Numbered from the stretch's first letter, positions 7,524 through 15,663 are shown. The stretch is DNA of 19,321 nt from Anoxypelagibacter denitrificans (GCA_017640265.1 JAGFVZ010000012.1:1-19321), one strand, 5' to 3'. Translations and numbers: made by a program. The notes: generated by a model from the letters alone, not told the origin.

Positions 7524-8126
7524 TTAATTGAATTTATAATGTGTTAAACAAGCAACAAGGTGAATTCTATCCTCTTCTCCACCATTAAAGAAGTTGTGGT
7601 ATTTCATATTGTTTGTGACCCAAGCGGAACCGTCAGCTGGAAGATGTTTTGCGACTTCTTCAATAACCATAATACAGCCTGGATTAGTAATGATGGGGAT
7701 ATGAAGCCTTGGTTCTGGATCCCTGTGCCAACTTAAAGTTGATCTTGGTTCTTTTAGCAAGATTCTAACTCTGCCTAATTTAAATTTTTTAGAAAGAATG
7801 TCATAAACTTCTTTGAAGTATGTGTCCTCTAAATCTTTTACAAATTCAGTATACTTCGTTTCATCAATTCGTTTAGCTCTTACGGCTTCTTTTTCTGAAC
7901 TGTCTGGTTTGGTCCAATAAATACCCTTAACATTTTCTCCCTTAATTGAATCTGGGTCTCCTGGAATTTGATTTAACGATATACCGGCTATATATTTTGT
8001 TCCAACAGCATCATCATATTCTTTTCTTGAAAGAACTTGCTTTAAAGCTTTTCTTAGCTTTAAAATATCAAATTTTAAATCCTCTACTTTATAAAAATCA
8101 GATTCACATAAAGTTGAATTATTCAT
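7524..8126 (-). CDS. 2-oxoglutarate/Fe(II) oxygenase-like protein, aspartyl/asparaginyl beta-hydroxylase type
   Basis: A 200-residue soluble protein with no signal peptide or membrane segment. The C-terminal half has a likely facial triad: WHRDPEPRLHIPI gives His134-x-Asp136 with Arg140 and His142, and YHNFFNGGEEDRIHLV supplies His177 and the 2-oxoglutarate-binding candidate Arg187. The HxD...RLHIP...HNxxN...RIHL pattern resembles the aspartyl/asparaginyl beta-hydroxylase family (Asp_Arg_Hydrox). The N-terminal 110 residues show no motif I recognise. It is the first gene of the minus-strand run, 2 bases ahead of rpiB, and divergent from hemB. The substrate cannot be read from the sequence; a protein residue or a small molecule are both possible. 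Assignment to the double-stranded beta-helix fold is fairly secure, the role is unknown. Confidence 0.75.
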   Translation of the reverse strand: MNNSTLCESDFYKVEDLKFDILKLRKALKQVLSRKEYDDAVGTKYIAGISLNQIPGDPDSIKGENVKGIYWTKPDSSEKEAVRAKRIDETKYTEFVKDLEDTYFKEVYDILSKKFKLGRVRILLKEPRSTLSWHRDPEPRLHIPIITNPGCIMVIEEVAKHLPADGSAWVTNNMKYHNFFNGGEEDRIHLVACLTHYKFN

Positions 8127-8160
8127 TTACAGATAAACATAAAGTAGTTTACTATTTATG

Positions 8161-8166
8161 TATAAT
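8161..8166 (+). promoter_or_regulatory. Likely -10 element for hemB (TATAAT)
   Basis: A consensus TATAAT lies 38 bases before the hemB ATG in the 78-base divergent gap (8127-8204). I see no good -35 at 16-18 bp spacing, so the promoter may depend on an activator or be weak. No clear promoter for the divergent minus-strand operon could be identified in the same gap, although one must be near. Confidence 0.35.
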
Positions 8167-8204
8167 ATATTATTTGCCACATCATATAAATATTTAAAAA
8201 AATT

Positions 8205-9203
8205 ATGAAGATATTAGGTAAATATCCAAGTCTTAGAATGAGAAGAAATCGCAAATCTGATTGGGCTAGAAGATTGGTTTCCGAAAACAACTTAACCGTT
8301 AATGACCTTATTTTACCTATTTTCATCAGAGAAGGAAAAAATAAAGTTGAATCTATTAAAACAATGCCTGGTATCTACAGACATTCAGTAGATAAAGTAA
8401 ATTACATTGTCGATAAGGCGAGTAAACTAAATATTCCTCTATTGGCAATTTTTCCACAAACACCAAATATAAAAAAAAATCCCTTAGGAACAGAAGCGTT
8501 AAATGAAAATAATCTTGTATGTCAAACAATAAGAAAGATAAAAAAAAACAATCCTAAAATTGGCATCATGTGTGATGTTGCTTTAGACCCTTACACAGAT
8601 CATGGGCATGACGGATTGTTAAAAAATAAAGAAATTCTAAATGATGAAACTGTAAAGATATTGGTAAGACAAGCTAAACTACAGGCTGAAATGGGATGTG
8701 ATATTCTGGCTCCCTCGGATATGATGGATGGTAGAATCGGGGCAATAAGAAAAATGTTAGACAAAAATAATTTTAAAAACGTACAAATTTTATCTTATGC
8801 AGCCAAGTACGCATCAAGCTTTTACGGGCCTTTCAGAGATGCTGTTGGATCTAAAAAAAAATTAAAGGGAAATAAAAAAAGCTACCAAATGGATTATAGA
8901 AATTCAGATGAAGCATTGCGTGAAGTAGCATTAGATATAAAAGAAGGAGCTGATTTTGTAATGGTAAAGCCGGGTTTACCTTATCTGGATATAATAAAAT
9001 CAGTAAAAGAAAAATTTAAAATTCCAGTTTTTGCTTATCAAGTTTCTGGCGAGTATAGCATGATAACAAATGCTATAAGGAACGGAATTTTTCATAAAGA
9101 TGCAATAATTGAGAGTTTGATGTCTTTTAAAAGATCTGGTGCTTCTGCGATAGTTACTTATTTTGCTTTAAATGTTGCAAAAAAAATAGAAAATAATTTA
9201 TAA
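8205..9203 (+). CDS. hemB: Delta-aminolevulinic acid dehydratase (porphobilinogen synthase), Mg-type
   Basis: Condenses two 5-aminolevulinate molecules to porphobilinogen in heme synthesis. At 332 residues it has normal length. Both Schiff-base lysines are visible: Lys201 in SYAAKYASSFYGPFRDAVGS and Lys255 in MVKPGLPYLD. The metal-site segment reads DVALDPYTDHGHDG (124-137): the three Cys of zinc enzymes are replaced by Ala126, Asp128 and Asp136, as in the Mg-dependent alphaproteobacterial forms. This spares zinc, which fits an open-ocean organism (inference). No Shine-Dalgarno sequence precedes the ATG. The gene stands alone on the plus strand; its stop overlaps the recO stop in the 6-base palindrome TTATAA (9198-9203). 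Confidence 0.97.
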   Translation: MKILGKYPSLRMRRNRKSDWARRLVSENNLTVNDLILPIFIREGKNKVESIKTMPGIYRHSVDKVNYIVDKASKLNIPLLAIFPQTPNIKKNPLGTEALNENNLVCQTIRKIKKNNPKIGIMCDVALDPYTDHGHDGLLKNKEILNDETVKILVRQAKLQAEMGCDILAPSDMMDGRIGAIRKMLDKNNFKNVQILSYAAKYASSFYGPFRDAVGSKKKLKGNKKSYQMDYRNSDEALREVALDIKEGADFVMVKPGLPYLDIIKSVKEKFKIPVFAYQVSGEYSMITNAIRNGIFHKDAIIESLMSFKRSGASAIVTYFALNVAKKIENNL

Positions 9204-9875
9204 AAACTTATTCTCTAACAACCTTCTGGAGTGAGGGAATCTAATATTATTAGGGTTAAAAAATTTATTTTCCATTAAATTTCTACAAAAATTTAGTCCA
9301 TGATAAATTTCTTCGAGATTAATATTGTTAAATTTCTTTAGAACTAAAAAAGCCGGTATATTATATTGGATGTTATCAATTGTTATATTATGTATCTTTT
9401 TTGAATGAATTTCTGGAAATTTTTTAGGATTTATATCAAATCCAAAACCTAAATTATTAATTAAATCTAATTCCCAATTAAGATAATGAGTTAACCAATT
9501 TTTATCGTCAAATTTATTCAAAAGATCGTTTAAAGATTGATAGACTTTTTTATAAGACTGATTTTCTGGCAGCAATATACTGAGTATTGAAGATAGTGAG
9601 TTTAAGCAAAGAATTTTTTTTTTATTATTAAAATATTTAGGCGAAATTGCATCAATCAACTCTGTCTTAAAGTAACCTATCCTGTTCTCACTTTTTGAGT
9701 TGTATACAATAAATATTTTATTAGTTAATTGAAGATAATTTTTAATTTTTCTTGAAGTTCCTCCGTAAACTATTCCGCTTACTTTTCCAAATTGACTTGT
9801 AAAAATTTCTAAAATAATTGCATTTTCCCTAAATTTTTTCTTCGAAATTATAAAGCCCTCGTCTTGCCAATTCAT
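9198..9875 (-). CDS. recO: DNA repair protein RecO
   Basis: Recombination mediator that helps load RecA onto SSB-coated single-stranded DNA in the RecFOR pathway. The N-terminal OB-fold is recognisable: MNWQDEGFIISKKKFRENAIILEIFTS, then GKVSGIVYGGTSRK, and an HYLNWELDLINNLGFG stretch in the helical part matches RecO. At 225 residues it is at the short end, and no Cys4 zinc-binding motif is present in the C-terminal part. It is the last gene of the dapA-to-recO run, 2 bases after rnc; in most alphaproteobacteria era lies between rnc and recO, but there is no room for it here. Confidence 0.9.
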   Translation of the reverse strand: MNWQDEGFIISKKKFRENAIILEIFTSQFGKVSGIVYGGTSRKIKNYLQLTNKIFIVYNSKSENRIGYFKTELIDAISPKYFNNKKKILCLNSLSSILSILLPENQSYKKVYQSLNDLLNKFDDKNWLTHYLNWELDLINNLGFGFDINPKKFPEIHSKKIHNITIDNIQYNIPAFLVLKKFNNINLEEIYHGLNFCRNLMENKFFNPNNIRFPHSRRLLENKFL

Positions 9876-9877
9876 AG

Positions 9878-10546
9878 TTAATTAATATTTAGATTTTTTA
9901 TCAATCGTAAGGCTGCATCTTGTTGGGCTATTTTTTTTGATTTGCCATAACCAATGTATTTTTTTGATTTGGGTATTTGCACCTGAATTTTAAAAATGGG
10001 ATTGTGCCTTGGTCCTGTTTGTTTAAACGTTGTATATAAAGGTAACCTTTTATATTTTTTCAAAGAATACTCTTGAAGTTTAGTTTTTGAATCAATTTCT
10101 ATGATATTTGACTTCTTAATAAAGTTGTTCCAATTTTTAAGAATAAATTTTTCTGAGACAGCAAAACCTTGGTCTAGATATATTGCGCCAATTAAAGCTT
10201 CACATCCATCGCTCAAAATCTTTTCATCTGATGATTTCAAATTTTTATATGAATTTCCAGTTTTAATGAATTTTTTTAAATTTAATTGATGGGCAACTTT
10301 TGCGCAGGTTTTTTTGTTTACAAGATTTGCAAATTTTTTATCAATTATGCCTTCTTTTTCATTTGGATACAAAGTAAGTAGTTTTTCTGAAATTACTAAT
10401 CCTATAACTCTGTCTCCTAAAAACTCTAATTTTTCATTATTTTCATTTTTATCGAAACTTTTGTGAATTAAACTTCTAATTAATAGTTTCTTATTATTAA
10501 AATTGATTTTCAGAATTTTTTCAATCTGTTTACAATTATATTTCAT
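9878..10546 (-). CDS. rnc: Ribonuclease III
   Basis: Double-strand-specific endoribonuclease for rRNA and mRNA processing. The catalytic domain has the signature NEKLEFLGDRVIGLVISEKL, with acidic residues Glu38, Glu41 and Asp45, and a second cluster SDGCEALIGAIYLDQG with Asp112 and Glu115. The C-terminal double-stranded-RNA-binding domain starts near residue 150 (DSKTKLQEYSLKKYKRLPLY) and ends with KSKKIAQQDAALRLIKNL. The 222-residue length is typical. The ATG overlaps the end of lepB by 4 bases, which suggests coupled translation. Confidence 0.96.
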   Translation of the reverse strand: MKYNCKQIEKILKINFNNKKLLIRSLIHKSFDKNENNEKLEFLGDRVIGLVISEKLLTLYPNEKEGIIDKKFANLVNKKTCAKVAHQLNLKKFIKTGNSYKNLKSSDEKILSDGCEALIGAIYLDQGFAVSEKFILKNWNNFIKKSNIIEIDSKTKLQEYSLKKYKRLPLYTTFKQTGPRHNPIFKIQVQIPKSKKYIGYGKSKKIAQQDAALRLIKNLNIN

Positions 10547-11271
10547 TTTAGTTTTTTGAAAAATCTATTTATTCTAATTGAATTTTTCCAATTCCAAAAT
10601 TTTAAAACACTTCCTTTTTTTGTGTCATTAGAAAAAAATATTATTTTTGCCTTTCCTATTAAATTAATTTCATGAACATATCCTACGCTAGATAAAAATC
10701 TACTGTCTCTTGAACAATCTCTATTATCTCCTAAAAAAAAATAGTGTTCGTCGGGAACAATATACTTGTCTGTATTAATCATACTTCCAATTTTATTATA
10801 AACGGCCAAATATCTTTTTCCATTAGGCAATGTTTCCATGTAAGAAATTACTTCGCTTATCTCTTCCCCACATTTGATTTGAAATTTTTCTTGGATTTCT
10901 TCTCTAATAATTTTCTTTTTATTAAGATATAACTCACCGTTAATAAATTGTATTTCATCTCCGGGAAATCCTATCAACCTTTTTATAAAATCTGTCCTGT
11001 TATCAGCTGGAGTTTTAAAAACAATTAAATCACCATAATTGGGTTTGGAATTAAATATTCTTTTATTTAATACAGGAGGGCTAAACGGAAAAGAATGTTT
11101 ACTAAATCCGTAGGTATATTTAGAAACAAAAATTCTATCTCCCACCAGAAGCGTTGGTTCCATAGAAGACGAGGGTATATAGAAAGGTTGAAAGAATAAG
11201 GATCTAATTATAATCGCTATAACTAAAGCAATTATTAAGGTTTTAATATTATCAACAATTTTGGCTATCAT
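10543..11271 (-). CDS. lepB: Signal peptidase I
   Basis: Inner-membrane serine/lysine protease that cleaves signal peptides of exported proteins such as the Slt encoded in this window. A single N-terminal membrane segment (about residues 10-26) is followed by YIPSSSMEPTLLVGDR with nucleophile Ser36, then DFIKRLIGFPGDE with the general-base Lys97, and finally GDNRDCSRDSR, the conserved box E. The 242-residue length is normal for alphaproteobacteria. It lies 4 bases after acpS and overlaps rnc by 4 bases, in the classic lepB-rnc order. Confidence 0.97.
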   Translation of the reverse strand: MIAKIVDNIKTLIIALVIAIIIRSLFFQPFYIPSSSMEPTLLVGDRIFVSKYTYGFSKHSFPFSPPVLNKRIFNSKPNYGDLIVFKTPADNRTDFIKRLIGFPGDEIQFINGELYLNKKKIIREEIQEKFQIKCGEEISEVISYMETLPNGKRYLAVYNKIGSMINTDKYIVPDEHYFFLGDNRDCSRDSRFLSSVGYVHEINLIGKAKIIFFSNDTKKGSVLKFWNWKNSIRINRFFKKLK

Positions 11272-11275
11272 GTTC

Positions 11276-11665
11276 CTACCTGTATAAAAATATAATCACC
11301 GATGCTATCGCCCATGGTTTATCATCAGATAATGACAAGTGTATTTTAAATTTCTTGTTTTTAAAAATTTTCTTTAAATTTTTTAAAGAATTGCCCTTAA
11401 TATTAAACTTTGGAGCCCCTGAAGGATTATTTTTGATCTCTATATCTTTAAATTGTAATTTATTTCCAACACCAACTGCCTTGAAAAGAGCCTCTTTGGC
11501 AGCAAATCGTTTTGCGTAACACTCAACCTTGTTTTTTCTCTTTTCACAGTTTTTAATTTCAAAATTAGTATAAATTTTTTTTTTAAAAAAATTTCTATTT
11601 TTCTTAATTGCTAATTTAATTCTATTAGCATTGACAATATCTGTACCTATTCCATAAATATTCAT
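11276..11665 (-). CDS. acpS: Holo-[acyl-carrier-protein] synthase
   Basis: Transfers 4'-phosphopantetheine from coenzyme A to apo-ACP, activating it for fatty-acid synthesis. The 129-residue protein begins IYGIGTDIVNANRI, with Mg-binding Asp9, and contains FAAKEALFKAVG with Glu58, the second metal ligand; a HLSLSDDKPWAIASVI stretch (family LSHxxxxAxAxVI) is near the end. The ATG overlaps pdxJ by 4 bases, and the pdxJ-acpS-lepB-rnc order is conserved in proteobacteria. Confidence 0.96.
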   Translation of the reverse strand: MNIYGIGTDIVNANRIKLAIKKNRNFFKKKIYTNFEIKNCEKRKNKVECYAKRFAAKEALFKAVGVGNKLQFKDIEIKNNPSGAPKFNIKGNSLKNLKKIFKNKKFKIHLSLSDDKPWAIASVIIFLYR

Positions 11666-12387
11666 TTTTTTAATATTTTTTTAAAAATTTTAATACACTT
11701 TTTCATTCCAATAAAAATCGATTCTGCAATAAGAAAATGTCCAATATTAAACTCTTTTATACCTTTAATTTTTGATAAAATTTTAGCAGAAGAAAAAGTA
11801 ATCCCATGGCCTGCGTGAGCTTCTAAACCAATTTCATTGGCAAAATGAATAGATTTTTTAATTTTTTCAAATTCTTTTTTTGTATTTTTTTTTTTACTGT
11901 GTAAAATGCAAAATTTTCCTACGTGTATTTCAACACAATCGGCATTTATTTTTTTTGCAATTTTAATATCTTTTATATTTGGTTCAATAAATAAACTTAC
12001 TCTTATCTTAGATTTTTTTAATGTTTTAATAATTTTTTTTATTAAAATTAAATTATATTTTAAATTTAGCCCTCCTTCAGTAGTAATTTCTTTTCTTTTT
12101 TCAGGAACAATACAAACAAAATTGGGCTTATATTTTAATGAAATTTTTAGCATTTCTTTTGTTGGGGCCATTTCTAAGTTTAAAGGAATTTTTAAATTTT
12201 TTTTAATAAAGATTAAATCTTGATCGTTTATATGTCTTCTATCTTCTCTTAAATGAATGGTAATTGAATCTGCTCCAAATTTTTTAGCTAGTAAAGCAGC
12301 TTTTAAAGGGCTGGGATATTTTTCTCCTCTAGCGTTTCTTACAGTTGCAACATGATCAATGTTTACACCGAGTCTTGGTGAATTCAT
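11662..12387 (-). CDS. pdxJ: Pyridoxine 5'-phosphate synthase
   Basis: Closes the pyridine ring in the DXP-dependent vitamin B6 pathway, condensing aminoacetone phosphate derivatives with deoxyxylulose 5-phosphate. The 241-residue barrel protein opens with RLGVNIDHVATVRNARG (5-21), followed by GADSITIHLREDRRHI, then NLEMAPTKEML, VEIHVGKFC, LEAHAGHGITF and NIGHFLIAESIF, all family hallmarks. Its ATG overlaps the pyrE stop (TAATG), so the two are probably translationally coupled. PLP made here would serve GlyA upstream. Confidence 0.97.
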   Translation of the reverse strand: MNSPRLGVNIDHVATVRNARGEKYPSPLKAALLAKKFGADSITIHLREDRRHINDQDLIFIKKNLKIPLNLEMAPTKEMLKISLKYKPNFVCIVPEKRKEITTEGGLNLKYNLILIKKIIKTLKKSKIRVSLFIEPNIKDIKIAKKINADCVEIHVGKFCILHSKKKNTKKEFEKIKKSIHFANEIGLEAHAGHGITFSSAKILSKIKGIKEFNIGHFLIAESIFIGMKKCIKIFKKILKK

Positions 12388-12968
12388 TATAAATTTCTAC
12401 TTCCTGGTTTAATTGCTTTTATTCCTTTTAAATGTTTTGGTAAATTTTCTTTTGAATAGGTTGGAATTTGAATTTCAATTTGTGAAACAATTTTTTTATC
12501 AATATTAGTTGTGCCTGCAGATCTGTCTATTAAACAAGCGTATCCAACAATTTCTGCCCCCATTTTGGTTGCTAAATTTGAACATTCCAAACTAGATTTA
12601 CCAGTTGTTATAACGTCTTCTAAGATTAAAATCTTCTGTCCTTTGTTTATTTTAAAACCTCTTCTTAAAGAAAAAATCTCATTAACTCTTTCTGCAAAAA
12701 TTGTTTCGATATTTAAAATCCTTCCAATTTCATACCCTATTATAATTCCGCCTACTGCAGGCGAAAGTAACAAATCTATCTTTTTGAAATTTTTTCTAAT
12801 TTTTTCTGCAAGAGACTCACAAATAAATTTTGCTTTTTTAGGTTTGCTTAATAGTTGAGCGCATTGAATATATTTTTCACTGTGCAGCCCTGAAGATAAA
12901 ATAAAATGCCCTTCTAACAAGGCATTAGTTTCTTTTAAAATTTTTAAGGACTCTTTGTATGAAAGCAT
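12387..12968 (-). CDS. pyrE: Orotate phosphoribosyltransferase
   Basis: Forms orotidine 5'-phosphate from orotate and PRPP in pyrimidine synthesis. The 193-residue protein has the alphaproteobacterial N-terminus ILKETNALLEGHFILSSGLHS, LLSPAVGGIIIGYEIGR (67-83) and the PRPP-binding motif ILILEDVITTGKSS (113-126). The start overlaps the 3' end of rsh by 44 bases in another frame; the overlapping N-terminal residues match the family, so the long overlap seems real and not a mis-called start. The gene ends on pdxJ's start codon. Confidence 0.96.
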   Translation of the reverse strand: MLSYKESLKILKETNALLEGHFILSSGLHSEKYIQCAQLLSKPKKAKFICESLAEKIRKNFKKIDLLLSPAVGGIIIGYEIGRILNIETIFAERVNEIFSLRRGFKINKGQKILILEDVITTGKSSLECSNLATKMGAEIVGYACLIDRSAGTTNIDKKIVSQIEIQIPTYSKENLPKHLKGIKAIKPGSRNL

Positions 12969-14670
12969 ACTTTTTCTTTTTATGACGAATTACCTCAAAT
13001 TTTAATTTTTCTTGCTTAAGTTGACTTATCAAGTTTGTGAAGTTTTTTAAATCTTTAATTTGTAAATCAAATAAAAACCGTAGATACTCTTTGCTTCTTT
13101 TTGTTAATTCTATGTTAATTATATTGGCATCATTAAATCCAATTATAGTACTGACCTTACCAAGAATTCCTGGTCTATGGGGTAGGTCAATGGATAACGT
13201 AGAAGTGTATTCTTTTGTTTTTTCCTCATTTTTTAATAGCCTGCCCTGCCAATGTTTTCTAATAGATGCACGAGCCTTTCCTGTTTTACTTGATGACAAC
13301 CAATGTAAAGATGGTGAAACTTTTTTTGAAGTTATAATTTTTACCATATCGCCATTCCTAAGTGCTGTTTGTAGGGCCGATGGGTTGCCATTAATTTCAC
13401 AAGCAATTGCAGTATCACCCACTTTGGTATGTACCGCATAGGCAAAATCAACTGGTGTACCGCCCCTAGGTAATTTTATAACGGCACCTTTAGGAGTAAA
13501 ACAAAAAACATTATCTTGGAACATCTGTAATTTTGTAAATTCAAAATAATGCTCGGGACTCCCTCCTGTTTCCATTATTTCAACAAGATCTTTCAACCAA
13601 TCGTATTCCTTCCAAGAAAGTTCAGAAAATTTTTCTGATGACTTATACTTCCAATGTGAAGCTATTCCCCTTTCAGCAAATTCGTGCATAGATTCTGTTC
13701 GTATTTGTATTTCTATTCTTTTTTTTAAAGGTCCAATAACCGATGTATGTATAGATTTGTATTGATTGATTTTTGGAGTTGATATGTAGTCTTTAAATTT
13801 TCCTGGTATCATAGAATACTTATTGTGAAATACTCCTAGAGTTACATAACAGTCATTAATATTTTTAAGTATCACTCTAAACCCAACAATATCTGTAAGT
13901 TGTTCTAAAGATATTTTTTTAGATTGCATTTTTCTCCATATGGAAAAAGGAGTTTTTTCTCTTCCAGTTATTTTTGCCTCTATTTTGTTTGCCTTTAGTA
14001 ATTCAGTAAGTTTTTCTGACACTTTATTAATTAAATCTTCTCTTTTATTTTTTATAAAAGCCAATCTATCCAAAATTAGTTTTCTTGCGTCTTTATTAAG
14101 TATAGAAAAAGATAAATCTTCAAGTTCATCCCTTATTTTGTTCATTCCCATTCTGTCAGCTAGAGGTGCATAAATTTCCATTGTTTCTTTAGCTTTTCTA
14201 ATCTTTTTACTTTCATCTTTAATGGAGCTTAATGTTCTCATGTTGTGCAATCTATCCGCTAACTTTACCAGAAGAATTCTTATATCTTTGGATGTGGCGA
14301 GAATAAGTTTTCTTAAATTTTCTGCCTTAGAATTTTCAACAGCTTTTTCTTCTAAAGCTGAAATTTTTGTTACACCGTTAACCAAATCTGCTACTTCTTG
14401 GCCAAATTCTTCTTTAACTGAGTCATAGGTTGCCTTTGTATCTTCAATTGTATCATGTAGTAAACCAGTGGTAATAGTTGCGCTATCCAATTTTAATTCT
14501 GTAAGTATATCTGCTACAGCAACCGGATGAATTATATAAGGTTCGCCAGCATCCCTCTTTTGATGTTTGTGAGCGTTTAAAGCAAAATTGAACGCTTTTG
14601 TCAAAATCGCAGGATCAAAAAATTTATTGTATAACTTAACTTTTTTTATTAATTCTTCATTATTCAACAT
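12925..14670 (-). CDS. rsh: Compact RelA/SpoT homologue (bifunctional ppGpp synthetase/hydrolase)
   Basis: Makes and degrades (p)ppGpp in the stringent response. Domains in order: HD hydrolase (about 20-180; HPVAVADILTEL, GLLHDTIEDT with His72-Asp73, KLADRLHNMRTL), synthetase (about 235-345; GREKTPFSIWRKM, IVGFRVIL, KFKDYISTPK, YKSIHTSVIGP, EIQIRTESMHEFAERGIASHW), TGS (about 387-448; VFCFTPKGAVIKLPRGGTPVDFAY) and a C-terminal ACT domain (about 490-563; LPHRPGILGKVS). The KFKD motif at 291-294 corresponds to the RxKD of bifunctional enzymes. At 581 residues it is well below the usual 700 or more: only about 40 residues separate TGS from ACT, so the helical and zinc-finger/conserved-cysteine region is missing. 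The usual NGYQS is NQYKS here. It lies 16 bases after folK and overlaps pyrE by 44 bases. Confidence 0.95.
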   Translation of the reverse strand: MLNNEELIKKVKLYNKFFDPAILTKAFNFALNAHKHQKRDAGEPYIIHPVAVADILTELKLDSATITTGLLHDTIEDTKATYDSVKEEFGQEVADLVNGVTKISALEEKAVENSKAENLRKLILATSKDIRILLVKLADRLHNMRTLSSIKDESKKIRKAKETMEIYAPLADRMGMNKIRDELEDLSFSILNKDARKLILDRLAFIKNKREDLINKVSEKLTELLKANKIEAKITGREKTPFSIWRKMQSKKISLEQLTDIVGFRVILKNINDCYVTLGVFHNKYSMIPGKFKDYISTPKINQYKSIHTSVIGPLKKRIEIQIRTESMHEFAERGIASHWKYKSSEKFSELSWKEYDWLKDLVEIMETGGSPEHYFEFTKLQMFQDNVFCFTPKGAVIKLPRGGTPVDFAYAVHTKVGDTAIACEINGNPSALQTALRNGDMVKIITSKKVSPSLHWLSSSKTGKARASIRKHWQGRLLKNEEKTKEYTSTLSIDLPHRPGILGKVSTIIGFNDANIINIELTKRSKEYLRFLFDLQIKDLKNFTNLISQLKQEKLKFEVIRHKKKKYAFIQRVLKNFKRN

Positions 14671-14686
14671 AGTTAATTATATCATT

Positions 14687-15190
14687 TTAAGATAATTTTG
14701 TAATCTCATTATTGCTTGTTTTTAAATCTTTAATTAAAACATTAATATTTTTTTTCGTTAACGGGTGTATCCAATTAGGATAAATTTCTCTTAAGGGATA
14801 TAAAACAAAATTTCTATTGGTCATTTCTTTATGTGGGAGCGTTAATTCTAAATCTCGATACTTAAAATTCATAATTTGATAGTTGTAATCAATAATATCT
14901 AAATCACAGGTTCTTGGATCATTTTTTTTACTTCTTTTTCTTTCAAGTTTTTCTTCAACAAAAATCAAAACCGACATTAAATCAACTGGAGGTAACTTTG
15001 TTTCAACTGCAATAACACTATTAATAAATTTAGGATTGCTTTTATTAGGATAAGAAAAAGTTTCATAAAAACTAGATTTTTTTATTATATTAATTTTATA
15101 GGTTTCTAAAAATGAAATTGCTAAATCTATATTTTTGAATCTGTCCCCAAAACTAGAGGAAAGATTTGATCCAATACCAAGAAAAATCAT
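14687..15190 (-). CDS. folK: 2-amino-4-hydroxy-6-hydroxymethyldihydropteridine pyrophosphokinase
   Basis: Pyrophosphorylates hydroxymethyldihydropterin for folate synthesis. The 167-residue protein begins IFLGIGSNLSSSFGDRF (family LGSNLG), contains FINSVIAVET, and has the signature KKNDPRTCDLDIIDY (family RxPRTxDLDIL) with the Asp pair that binds Mg, then LPHKEMTNRNFVLYPLREI. It lies 2 bases after smpB and 16 bases before rsh. In many alphaproteobacteria rpoZ lies between folK and rsh; here it does not. Folate made with FolK is the cofactor of GlyA. Confidence 0.95.
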   Translation of the reverse strand: MIFLGIGSNLSSSFGDRFKNIDLAISFLETYKINIIKKSSFYETFSYPNKSNPKFINSVIAVETKLPPVDLMSVLIFVEEKLERKRSKKNDPRTCDLDIIDYNYQIMNFKYRDLELTLPHKEMTNRNFVLYPLREIYPNWIHPLTKKNINVLIKDLKTSNNEITKLS

Positions 15191-15192
15191 AA

Positions 15193-15663
15193 TTAATTAT
15201 TTCTACTTAATAGTCTGGCTCTTTCTCTGTCCCAGTCTCTTTTTTTCTTCGCATGCCTTTTGTCATAAAGTTTTTTACCTTTTGCAATAGCAATTTGTAT
15301 TTTTGCCCTTCCTTTTTTAAAATACATTTTTGTCGGAATTATTGTTAGTCCTTCTTGATTTATTTTTCCCATTAATTTATTAATTTCTCTTTTGTTCAGC
15401 AAAAGTTTTCTCATGTCTCTGGGATTGTGATTATTGTAACTAGACTCTTTATACAAAGGAATATAAGAATTAATTAAATACATTTCTCCGTTATTGTCGA
15501 TTGCATAAGCGTCGGTAATATTAGCTTTTCCATCCCTGAGAGATTTAACTTCAGATCCTTTTAGTACTATACCCGCTTCCATTAATTCTTGAAAAAAATA
15601 ATTAAATTTTGCTTTTCGATTATTGCAAACAATTTTTATACCAATATTTTTTTTTGCTTTCAT
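15193..15663 (-). CDS. smpB: SsrA (tmRNA)-binding protein SmpB
   Basis: Binds tmRNA and brings it to stalled ribosomes for trans-translation. The 156-residue length is typical. Motifs: NRKAKFNYFFQELMEAGIVL, GSEVKSLRDGKANITDAYA (36-54), LINSYIPLY, and the C-terminal GKKLYDKRHAKKKRDWDRE helix that enters the mRNA channel. Its ATG overlaps the last base of dapA, a pairing also seen in other alphaproteobacteria. No tmRNA gene (one- or two-piece) could be found in this window. Confidence 0.97.
   Translation of the reverse strand: MKAKKNIGIKIVCNNRKAKFNYFFQELMEAGIVLKGSEVKSLRDGKANITDAYAIDNNGEMYLINSYIPLYKESSYNNHNPRDMRKLLLNKREINKLMGKINQEGLTIIPTKMYFKKGRAKIQIAIAKGKKLYDKRHAKKKRDWDRERARLLSRNN

Noticed and set aside
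7946..8197. Plus-strand frame across the oxygenase start and the hemB leader
   Set aside because: Mostly antisense to the oxygenase gene and ends just before hemB; no ribosome-binding site or recognisable product.
11906..12858. Plus-strand frames opposite pdxJ and pyrE
   Set aside because: Both are antisense to strongly conserved enzymes and have biased, low-complexity translations.
13037..13441. Long plus-strand frame opposite rsh
   Set aside because: It lies antisense to the conserved TGS and ACT coding region and has no family resemblance; a shadow frame.
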